A stretch of DNA of 64,000 nucleotides. Origin: Chlamydia felis Fe/C-56. Lineage in GTDB: Bacteria; Chlamydiota; Chlamydiia; Chlamydiales; Chlamydiaceae. The notes below the pieces were generated by a model that saw only the letters and a list, made by a program, of their open reading frames with translations, was not told where the DNA came from and ran no database searches. Below, piece after piece: positions 34,669 through 42,990 of the stretch. Position 1 is the first letter of the stretch. Each line of letters opens with the position of its first letter. The stretch spans positions 806,001 to 870,000 of the forward strand of contig NC_007899.1 in the NCBI RefSeq assembly GCF_000009945.1, read 5' to 3'. The position numbers were made by a program, and so were the translations under genes.

Positions 34669-37500
34669 ATGAAACATCCAATTTATTGGTTCCTAGTATC
34701 TTCAGGGTTGCTAGCCTCGACTTCATTGAGTCTGGCAACCCCAGTAGAAGTAACATTGCCTTCAACAGATAGCTACAACGGCAATAATTCAGCAAGCACC
34801 CCCTTCACACCAAAAGATACGTCTGATAGCACGGGAACACAGTACAATTGTACTGGAGATGTTTGTATCGCTAATGCCGATACCAATAGTAAAAGTTGTT
34901 TCTCTCAAAGTGTTGGAGATCTTTCTTTTATGGGTAATGGGTACTCTCTTTGTTTCGAAAGCATCACCGCCACAGGGAAACCCGGAGCCATTGAGACTAC
35001 TGCTAGTGATAAAAACGTATCTATCTCAAATTTCTCTATGTTCAACTGCTCCTTCTGTCCTCCAGGAGTAACTGGATCAGGAGCCATTAAATCAAAGGGA
35101 ATGACCACTTTTGACAAAGACGTCAATATTCTATTTCAGAAAAACAGTTCCTCAACAGCCGGGGGAGCTGTTAGTTGCAAGGGGATCGTATTAAAAGGAA
35201 CTTCGGGAATCGCTAATTTTATAGAAAATAAATCTTCAGAAAATGGCGGTGCAATAGAGTCTTCGGGAGAAAGCTTTATTGAAAACAATACTGGAGTTAT
35301 TAGTTTCTTAGGAAATTCTTCTGCGAAACAGGGCGGAGCCATTCATTCGAGCAATAATATTACTGTGTCCAACAATAATAGTGTCGTGTTTTCTAAAAAT
35401 ACAACTACAGGAAACACAGACTCTTCTGGAGGAGCTATCTACTGTAAAGAAAGTAGCGGAAATACTGCAGAACTAAAGTTCGAAGGAAACAAACAACTAA
35501 CTTTCTCAGAAAATGCATCCTCAACTAGTGGCGGAGCTATCTATGCGAATAAGCTAACTATAAATTCTGGAGGCACCACAGTATTTTCTAATAACTCAAC
35601 AAACTCAACAACCAATGCCACTCCTAACGGGGGTGCTATTTGTTTAGATACAAGTGGAGAATGTAGTCTAACCGCAGATCTTGGTGATATCATCTTTGAT
35701 GGGAATAAAATAATAACAAGTGGTGGCGCTTCCACAACAAGAAACGCCATAGATTTAAATACTTCCGGAAAATTTGCCAAGCTAAGTGCCAAAGAAGGTT
35801 TTGGTATCTACTTCTATGATCCTATTGCCAATAACGGAGACACTAGCACTGATCTACATATCAACCAACAAGAAAACGCTGCTACTTATACAGGAAAAAT
35901 TGTCTTTTCTGGGGAAACTTTATCTACCCAAGAAAAAACTCAAGAAGAAAACCTAACTTCAACGTTTAAACAACCGGTTACTCTATCAGCGGGATCTCTC
36001 ATTCTTAAAGATGGTGTTACTGTAGAAGCCAAGTCCTTTACTCAAACTCCAGGATCCTCGGTTATTATGGATGTGGGCACCACTCTACGGACTCCGTCCA
36101 ATGACGGTGAGGCTATTACATTGCCTGATCTGAGCATAAACATCGCCTCGTTGGGGGGGGGGGGGGTACTGTCTCCTGCTAAAATCCAATCTCAAACAAA
36201 TGACAAACTAATTAACGTTACAGCAATTAGTTACGTTAATGAAGGCGGAAATGCTTACGAATATCCCGTATTCTCTATAACTCGTGATTTCGCATCCGCT
36301 ATAACTCTAGTTGCGGCTAACGGAACACAAGCAGCCCCAACTATTCCTGCCACTCCCTATACACCAGCTCAGCACTACGGCTATCAGGGAAATTGGTCTA
36401 TCGCCTGGAAACAAGGTACTGGAGCCAACCAACAGAATGCTACTTTAACTTGGACTCAAACCGGTTATCTTCCTAACCCAGAACGTGAAGCACCGTTGGT
36501 TCCGAACACATTATGGGGAACATTTACAGATATTCGTGCCCTACACCAACTTATGGAAATAAGTGCTAAAGGTATAGAACACGAACGTGGCCTTTGGGGA
36601 TCTGCGATCACAGACTTCCTACATAGGAAAAAAACAAATACGAGCAGGAAATACCGTCATATCGGCGTGGGTTATGCTGTAGGTGCTAGCGCACAGACAC
36701 CAACAGAAGATTTATTTTCTTTAGCCTTTTGTCAGCTCTTTGATAGAGATAAAGATTATATGATATCTAAAAACCGCACGCATGTCTATGCGGGCTCATT
36801 GTTCTTCGAACATTTTCATATGCTGCATCCTCAGACTTACCTTACTCAAGCAAGAGCTAAAATTCCCTCTTCCTTTTTATCAAAGCTTCCTGAGAATGTT
36901 CCTGTGATTTTCAACATCCTGTTTAGCTACAGCCATGCTGAAAATGATATGAAAACTCGTTACACCCAACGCTATGCGCCTAAGAATATTATTTATCCTG
37001 AGGTTAAAGGCAGTTGGGCAACAAATTGCTTTGCTGGAGAAATTAGCGGTAGCCTCCCTATAGAGCTTTCGGACTCTTATGTCTTGGATAAATTTGTTCC
37101 TTTCCTGAAGGCACAGATGATCTATGGAGAACAAGAAAGCTTCCAAGAGCCAACAAGTGAAGGACGTGCTTTTGAAAGTAGCCATCTTTTGAACTTGTCT
37201 TTACCTATTGGTGTGAAGTTTGAAAGTGTATTTGGAAATGACCAAGATACTTTCGATCTTATGCTTGCATATTCTCCGGACGTTTTCCGCGTGAATCCAC
37301 ATTGTACAACTTCATTAGTTGTTACAGGAGCTGCTTGGGAAACCAAAGCTGCACCTTTAGCTAGACATGCTTTAGTCGTTCGTGCTTCTAATAATTTTAC
37401 CTATTCTGACTATGTAGAATTATTTGGACACGGTGGATTCGAACTTCGCGGATCTGCGTACGGCTATAATTTTGATCTTGGTGGAAAAATCCGCTTCTAA
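34669..37500 (+). CDS. pmp: G-type Pmp autotransporter with poly-G tract, in frame (array gene 5)
   Basis: The 943-residue protein has signal peptide KHPIYWFLVSSGLLASTSLSLA. Its passenger is very close to gene 4 (GGAVSC, GGAIES, GGAIHS, GGAIYC, GGAIYA, GGAICL; repeated NSTNSTTN). A run of 14 G (36153-36166) encodes GGGG and leaves the frame open, so the gene is ON. YGYQGNW (about 569) and PNTLWGTFTDIRALHQ (about 610) precede a barrel ending GGKIRF. This barrel differs clearly from that of genes 3 and 4 (EHERGLWGSAITDFLHRKK). A strong terminator follows. Confidence 0.93.
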   Translation: MKHPIYWFLVSSGLLASTSLSLATPVEVTLPSTDSYNGNNSASTPFTPKDTSDSTGTQYNCTGDVCIANADTNSKSCFSQSVGDLSFMGNGYSLCFESITATGKPGAIETTASDKNVSISNFSMFNCSFCPPGVTGSGAIKSKGMTTFDKDVNILFQKNSSSTAGGAVSCKGIVLKGTSGIANFIENKSSENGGAIESSGESFIENNTGVISFLGNSSAKQGGAIHSSNNITVSNNNSVVFSKNTTTGNTDSSGGAIYCKESSGNTAELKFEGNKQLTFSENASSTSGGAIYANKLTINSGGTTVFSNNSTNSTTNATPNGGAICLDTSGECSLTADLGDIIFDGNKIITSGGASTTRNAIDLNTSGKFAKLSAKEGFGIYFYDPIANNGDTSTDLHINQQENAATYTGKIVFSGETLSTQEKTQEENLTSTFKQPVTLSAGSLILKDGVTVEAKSFTQTPGSSVIMDVGTTLRTPSNDGEAITLPDLSINIASLGGGGVLSPAKIQSQTNDKLINVTAISYVNEGGNAYEYPVFSITRDFASAITLVAANGTQAAPTIPATPYTPAQHYGYQGNWSIAWKQGTGANQQNATLTWTQTGYLPNPEREAPLVPNTLWGTFTDIRALHQLMEISAKGIEHERGLWGSAITDFLHRKKTNTSRKYRHIGVGYAVGASAQTPTEDLFSLAFCQLFDRDKDYMISKNRTHVYAGSLFFEHFHMLHPQTYLTQARAKIPSSFLSKLPENVPVIFNILFSYSHAENDMKTRYTQRYAPKNIIYPEVKGSWATNCFAGEISGSLPIELSDSYVLDKFVPFLKAQMIYGEQESFQEPTSEGRAFESSHLLNLSLPIGVKFESVFGNDQDTFDLMLAYSPDVFRVNPHCTTSLVVTGAAWETKAAPLARHALVVRASNNFTYSDYVELFGHGGFELRGSAYGYNFDLGGKIRF
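36153..36166 (+). repeat. Poly-G tract (14 G), switch of array gene 5 in the ON length
   Basis: This is the longest homopolymer seen in the window. It lies at the same site (after INIASL) as those of array genes 3 and 4. Loss or gain of 1-2 bases would truncate the protein before the barrel. Confidence 0.88.
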
Positions 37501-37512
37501 GATTTCTTCTCT

Positions 37513-37540
37513 CTTCCCCGCCTAGTTCCAAGCGGGGAAG
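37513..37540 (+). terminator. Terminator after array gene 5
   Basis: CTTCCCCGC (37513-37521) pairs with GCGGGGAAG (37532-37540), a perfect 9-bp stem. Confidence 0.65.
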
Positions 37541-37637
37541 ATCCTCCGCATTTCCTACATCACTGCATAGCAACTCTTGCTTTATTTTCCTCTTTCCCCT
37601 ATGTCGTATAGAGCCGCAAAATATGCAGGGAATACTA

Positions 37638-40175
37638 ATGAAAAACTCTATTTATGGAGTTTTGCTGGTTTCCTCTTTTGCCTTATCCATTGCTACCGAA
37701 CTTCTCGCAGACGCCGATACTGTCTCTCTTGCAACTGGATTCAACGGCTCCTCTAGTAAAACTTTCACTGTCAAACAATCAAGTAATGTTGATGGAACTA
37801 CGTATAATCTCACAAACGCTGTTTCCTTTTTAAATATAAATGAGCTCAATCCAGCAAATACGAGCTGCTTCGCAAATACCGCAGGGAACCTGACTTTTAA
37901 TGGAAACCATCGACTCCTGTATTTCGATGGCGTCAAATCAACGGCAAAGGGCGCTGCGATCAGCACGACTGCAGATGCGAAGACGCTCACACTATCGGGA
38001 TTTTTGAATCTTATTTTTTATATGTGCCCTAAAGAAGAGGTCGGTAATGGAGCGATTTACTCAAATAGCTCTATATTACTAAAGAACAATAGCGAAGGAA
38101 GTTTTGGATACAATAAATCTGCGGGGAAAGGAAGTGTTATTTGTTGTGAGAAAAGCACTAGTGTTGGAGCCACCTCTCCGACATTAACCATGCAGAATAA
38201 TGGGGATCTCACTTTCCTAGCAAATGCGTCTAAAGCTTCTGGCGGAGCAATTTATGCTGAAAAGCTGCTTTTATCCTCCAAAGGAGTTGTCTCGTTTCGT
38301 TCTAACGTTACTGAGGGCAAAGGAGGTGCTATCGCCATTGCTGCCAATGGGGAAATTAGCCTATCTGCAGATAGTGGAAATATCTTGTTTGAAAGAAATA
38401 TCCTAGTTGAAAACAATGAGAATATTCGCAATGCCATTCATTTAGACAACAATGCGAAGTTTCTTCAGCTACGTGCTTCCGAAGGACGCTTTATCTATTT
38501 CTATGATCCCATTACATCTACAGGATCTGTAGCTGATGGGCTTACAATTAATGGTAATAACGGAGGCCCAGCTTATGAAGGCACCATTGTATTTTCTACA
38601 GGAGGGGACCATACCTATTCTTCTTCACCACTTTCTAAACTCACTACATTTTCCCAAGACCTTACCTTAGCTTCAGGATCTTTGATCTTAGCAGATGGTG
38701 TGACAATAAGAGCGAAATCGTTCGAACAAAATCGCAAATCTCTGCTTCTTATGAATCCGGGGACCCAGCTAGAGACAAGCGGAAACATTTCCATAAAGAA
38801 CCTGCATCTAGATCTTAATAACATGGAAAACGATCCCGTAGTAATCACGACGACAACGGATGGTTCCAGTGTCGATGTTCATGGTTCTATTGTGATGCAT
38901 ACCGATAACGAGATATTTTATAATCAAACAGCTTTAGCTCAGGAGCTTTCTTTTGAACTTCTACATATTAATGCGCCACAATTAAACAACATTTCTCTTA
39001 GTGATATTCCCGAAGTCCCTCTTTCCACTCTGGAATCTCACCGTGGGTATCAAGGAACATGGAAAATTTCTTGGGCAGATCAAGATCCAGCTAACATTGG
39101 GGGTATCTCCGTTCGTTCCAATAAAAAAATGTCTCTAAATTGGAAACCTTCAGGATATATTCCTGTTATAGGAGGCACTGGAGAATTTACCACATCCTTG
39201 GTTCCTAATAGCTTATGGAACCTCTTTGTCGATACACGCTTTGCTCAACAAGCTATAGAGACAAACGCTATATCATCAAATAATGGCGTTTGGATTTCCT
39301 CCCTTACAAATTCTTTCCTGAAGGGATCTACCAACAACAACCACGGTTTTCGTCATAAGAGCTCGGGATATGTTGTGGGAGGAAAAACTGAAACTCTATA
39401 TGATGACATATTTAGCGTAAGTTTTTGTCAGCTATTTGGAAGATCCAAAGATTTTGGATCAGCAAAATCTAAGGATAAGTTCTTTTCGGGGTCTTTCTAT
39501 GCTCGTCATTCCCGATGTCTTCTTCCTATTATGAGATTCCTTGCAGGAACATCGCGATTTAGACCAAGATTTTTATTACAAATCCCCCGTGATTTTCCTA
39601 TCAACTTGGATGCTCTCGTTAGTTATAGTTATAATAGAAATCACCTAAGAGCAAAGTATTCCGATCGCTCACAAACTACAGGCGCATGGAATACTTACGG
39701 CTACAGTGCGCAGATTGGCAGTTCCCTACCTTTTGCTTTGGACGTTTCTCATATCTTTTTCCAATCTATCTCTCCATTTATCAAGCTGCATTGGCTTTAT
39801 GCTCATCAAGTCCAGTTCCAAGAACAAGGAATAAAACGACGTTCATTTAATAATAGTAATTTAAAAAATCTCTCCTTACCCATTGGTCTGAAAATCCAAG
39901 GACAATCACTACATCATTTTTCTTATGAACTCACTGGGATGTACATTGCTGATCTCTATCGCTGCAATCCTGAGAGTGTGACTTCATTAATCTCCGGAGG
40001 TTTGCTCCCCTGGGCAACAACAGCGACGAATCTTGGCAAACAAGCGGCTCTGTTGCAAGGATCGAGCAACCTCTCTCTCACCTCACACATCAATATCTTT
40101 GCTCAAGGCACAGTAGAATTCCGCCGTTCCTCCTATAGCTACAACATGGATTTTGGCAGCAAGGTGCATTTTTAA
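37638..40175 (+). CDS. pmp: G-type Pmp autotransporter (array gene 6)
   Basis: The 845-residue protein is read from ATG 37638 (MKNSIYGVLLVSSFALSIA) because an AGGGA ribosome-binding site precedes it; an in-frame ATG 15 bases earlier is less likely. The passenger is short on repeats (GGAIYA, GGAIAI) and carries the NPANTSCF signature shared with genes 7 and 9. HRGYQGTW (about 468) and PNSLWNLFVDTRFAQQ (about 522) lead into a barrel ending DFGSKVHF. The barrel insert CLLPIMRFLAGTSRFRPRFL is close to that of gene 8. No phase tract is present. Confidence 0.92.
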   Translation: MKNSIYGVLLVSSFALSIATELLADADTVSLATGFNGSSSKTFTVKQSSNVDGTTYNLTNAVSFLNINELNPANTSCFANTAGNLTFNGNHRLLYFDGVKSTAKGAAISTTADAKTLTLSGFLNLIFYMCPKEEVGNGAIYSNSSILLKNNSEGSFGYNKSAGKGSVICCEKSTSVGATSPTLTMQNNGDLTFLANASKASGGAIYAEKLLLSSKGVVSFRSNVTEGKGGAIAIAANGEISLSADSGNILFERNILVENNENIRNAIHLDNNAKFLQLRASEGRFIYFYDPITSTGSVADGLTINGNNGGPAYEGTIVFSTGGDHTYSSSPLSKLTTFSQDLTLASGSLILADGVTIRAKSFEQNRKSLLLMNPGTQLETSGNISIKNLHLDLNNMENDPVVITTTTDGSSVDVHGSIVMHTDNEIFYNQTALAQELSFELLHINAPQLNNISLSDIPEVPLSTLESHRGYQGTWKISWADQDPANIGGISVRSNKKMSLNWKPSGYIPVIGGTGEFTTSLVPNSLWNLFVDTRFAQQAIETNAISSNNGVWISSLTNSFLKGSTNNNHGFRHKSSGYVVGGKTETLYDDIFSVSFCQLFGRSKDFGSAKSKDKFFSGSFYARHSRCLLPIMRFLAGTSRFRPRFLLQIPRDFPINLDALVSYSYNRNHLRAKYSDRSQTTGAWNTYGYSAQIGSSLPFALDVSHIFFQSISPFIKLHWLYAHQVQFQEQGIKRRSFNNSNLKNLSLPIGLKIQGQSLHHFSYELTGMYIADLYRCNPESVTSLISGGLLPWATTATNLGKQAALLQGSSNLSLTSHINIFAQGTVEFRRSSYSYNMDFGSKVHF

Positions 40176-40327
40176 CAGAGAGCATCCTGTCTGCAGACAT
40201 GTACTCTAGTAAAATGCATCCCTTGATACCGAGATAATCTGCTTTTTTGCGTAGGCATAATTTACAAAGTTATGCCCACGCCCACAAGCAGCAACATTTT
40301 TTCCTATAACAAAACAGGGAATGTACT

Positions 40328-42859
40328 ATGAAAAACTCTCTCTACGGGTTTTTAATCTTTTCTTCTTTTACTGCATCTATAGCGTTTCATAATTATGCAA
40401 ACGCTGAAGACCTAGCTTCTTCGGCAAGCTTCGACGGTTCCACAGGGAATGGGCAATTTACTGCTAAGCAATCATCAGCTGGAGGGGGCACCACATATAC
40501 TCTCACTGGGGATGTAAGCATTGCCCATGTCAAAACCATAAACCCGGCCAATACGAGCTGTTTTAAAAATACTACAGGGAATATCACATTCACAGGAGCT
40601 GACCATTCCTTATTGTTTGAGGACATCACTTCTACAGCTCAAGGAGCTGCTATCAGTACAAATACTGATGGGAAAACACTTACGATGTCAGGATTCAATG
40701 TCCTATCATTTATCTCTGCGCCCAATGCTGCTACGGGAAAAGCAGCTATTTATGGCATTGCATCGATAACTATCAAAGACAACAAGCAGTTAGTCTTTGA
40801 TAAAAATAGTTCTACAGCAGCTGGCGGTGCTATTCACTGCGCGAAAACAGGGGCAACTGTAGCAACGCTAACCTTACAGAGCAACGAATCTATGACCTTT
40901 AGGGACAACTTCTCAGCGACTACGGGAGGCGCTATCCATGCAGAGAAGCTTATTCTTAAAACGGGAGGCACTACTATTTTTGAAAATAACCATGCCACAC
41001 AAAAGGGCGGAGCTATTTCCATAGTTGGATCTGGCGAGATTAGCCTACTTGCAGAAGATGGAAATATTATTTTTAGAGGGAACACTATCACCGATGCTGG
41101 CAATAAGGTAAACAATGCGATTCATGTAGCAGCAAACGGTAAATTTTCAAAACTTGGAGCTAAAGAATCGCAGTCTATCCTATTTTATGATCCTGTTGTT
41201 GTTGAAGGTACATCTGCAGAGAATCTAGAAATCAATAAAACAGACGGAGGCACAAGCTATACGGGTTCGATCATCTTTTCAGGAAGGTATATCCCTAGTA
41301 CTCAAGAAATAATGAAGCATGTTTCTAAATTTTCCCAACCTATTACCCTATCCGCAGGATCTTTAGTTTTAGAAAAAGGAGCCCATCTAGAGGCTAAATC
41401 TCTAACACAAACGGCTGGATCTAAAGTTATCTTAGATCAAACATCCAGTATAGAAACAAAAGAAAACCTAGATATTAAAGAGCTTTGGTTACGTCTTGAG
41501 GATTTCACCAACCCTACAGCCACAAAAATTTCTACAGCCGGCAATGCCCATACTGTTACGGTACAAGGACCTTTGGGAATCTTTGCTGATCATGAAACCT
41601 TCTATGCCAATCAATCTCTTGCTCACAATGTAGATCAAGAATTGCTAAAACTGGTAGATAAAGACATCACAAAAATCACGCTCGTTGATGTTCCTGAAGA
41701 TGTGAGGAAAAACATGGATTCTCATCGTGGGTATCAAGGAAGCTGGACTGTAGATTGGAAAAGCGTTCCAGGATCTTCAGATGGAGGAGTTGAAACTCCA
41801 GGCACGAAAACAGCCTCTATTCATTGGAAACCTACGGGCTATATTCCTTTTGGAGGATCTCAAGAAATTACCACTCCCATTGTGCTTAACACTCTATGGG
41901 GAAATGCCTCAGACATGTGTAATTTAGAAAGAGTGGTAGGATCTTTAGCTGTAAACTCTATGTTCTCCGAAGGCTTTTGGGCTACAGGAATTAAAAGCTT
42001 CCTACGTTCTAACGGCCCGGCAACAAATTATGATTTCCAACATAGCAATGCGGGTTACGTCATTGGCATGAGTAAGATTTCACCTTTAGGGAAAGTCTTT
42101 TCCGCCGCATTTTCTCAGTTATTTGGTAAGGACTGTGATGGTGCCAATGGTCAGGTAAATCATCAAACACTTGCGGGATCCTTATATGCGCATCACGTAG
42201 GTTCATTACCTATGTTACGCTTCCTTTGTGGAGGATCTACAGACTGCCCTCCTGAACTTCAAGTAACTCCTTCTATCCCTGTTATTATTAATGCTCAGAT
42301 AAGCTATAGCCATAGCCATAACCACATGACAATCAGCCATGAGGACAAAACGAAAACTACTGGATCCTGGTCCAATTACTCAGTAGCTTCGGAATTAGGA
42401 TCAACATTCGAGTATACTTTGAACCGATGTCCCTCGCTATTAAGGCATGTATCTCCATTTATTAAGCTTCAGGGAGTGTACTCTGAGCTAAGGAAATTTA
42501 CAGAACAAGGACTACGTTGTTGCATGTTCTCAAACACATATCTAGCCAACCTAGCCCTTCCTTTAGGGGTCAAGATTCACGGCGTATGCCCTAAAGAGCT
42601 ATTCGCTTATGATCTCTCTGCTATGTATGTTTACGATGTATTCCGCATCAATCCTGAAAGCATGACGTTATTCTTAATAGGAGGCTTAACTCCGTGGTCA
42701 ACACCAGCAACAAACCTCGACACTAAGGCTATAGTTGTTCAAGGCTCCGGAATATTTGCTGTACGACCTAATATTGAAATTTTCGCTGAAGGCAACTGTG
42801 AACTACGCTCCTCATCTCATAGTTACAACTATGATTTTGGCGCTAAAATACATTTTTAG
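40328..42859 (+). CDS. pmp: G-type Pmp autotransporter (array gene 7)
   Basis: The 843-residue protein starts MKNSLYGFLIFSSFTASIAF after a CAGGGA site. The passenger has NPANTSCFKNTTG, GGAIHC, GGAIHA, GGAISI and partner FENN and FRDN motifs, closed by ILFYDPV. The middle domain has HRGYQGSW (about 466). The barrel follows LNTLWGNASDMCNLE (about 519) and ends DFGAKIHF. It belongs to the gene 6-9 subgroup by N-terminal signature. No homopolymer switch is visible. A terminator with T-run follows. Confidence 0.92.
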   Translation: MKNSLYGFLIFSSFTASIAFHNYANAEDLASSASFDGSTGNGQFTAKQSSAGGGTTYTLTGDVSIAHVKTINPANTSCFKNTTGNITFTGADHSLLFEDITSTAQGAAISTNTDGKTLTMSGFNVLSFISAPNAATGKAAIYGIASITIKDNKQLVFDKNSSTAAGGAIHCAKTGATVATLTLQSNESMTFRDNFSATTGGAIHAEKLILKTGGTTIFENNHATQKGGAISIVGSGEISLLAEDGNIIFRGNTITDAGNKVNNAIHVAANGKFSKLGAKESQSILFYDPVVVEGTSAENLEINKTDGGTSYTGSIIFSGRYIPSTQEIMKHVSKFSQPITLSAGSLVLEKGAHLEAKSLTQTAGSKVILDQTSSIETKENLDIKELWLRLEDFTNPTATKISTAGNAHTVTVQGPLGIFADHETFYANQSLAHNVDQELLKLVDKDITKITLVDVPEDVRKNMDSHRGYQGSWTVDWKSVPGSSDGGVETPGTKTASIHWKPTGYIPFGGSQEITTPIVLNTLWGNASDMCNLERVVGSLAVNSMFSEGFWATGIKSFLRSNGPATNYDFQHSNAGYVIGMSKISPLGKVFSAAFSQLFGKDCDGANGQVNHQTLAGSLYAHHVGSLPMLRFLCGGSTDCPPELQVTPSIPVIINAQISYSHSHNHMTISHEDKTKTTGSWSNYSVASELGSTFEYTLNRCPSLLRHVSPFIKLQGVYSELRKFTEQGLRCCMFSNTYLANLALPLGVKIHGVCPKELFAYDLSAMYVYDVFRINPESMTLFLIGGLTPWSTPATNLDTKAIVVQGSGIFAVRPNIEIFAEGNCELRSSSHSYNYDFGAKIHF

Positions 42860-42868
42860 ATCTCCCTT

Positions 42869-42906
42869 ACTCCCTGTTTCTTAGAAGTGGGGAGTTTTCC
42901 TTTTAC
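42869..42906 (+). terminator. Terminator after array gene 7
   Basis: ACTCCC (42869-42874) pairs with GGGAGT (42890-42895), then TTTCCTTTT. Confidence 0.6.
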
Positions 42907-42928
42907 ATCTAAAGTCTCTATGACAATC

Positions 42929-42957
42929 TTGAAATTTTTTATTTTTTAGGTTATTGC
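42929..42957 (+). promoter_or_regulatory. Candidate promoter of array gene 8
   Basis: TTGAAA (42929-42934), a 17-base T-rich spacer and TATTGC (42952-42957) lie 33 bases before the ATG. Called by eye. Confidence 0.35.
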
Positions 42958-42990
42958 GCGGAATATTCCCTCATAACCCAAGATCCTGTC

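Noticed and set aside
40192-40203. TGTCTGCAGACA palindrome after array gene 6
   Set aside because: A 6-bp self-complementary sequence with no loop or T-run; too weak to call a terminator or operator.
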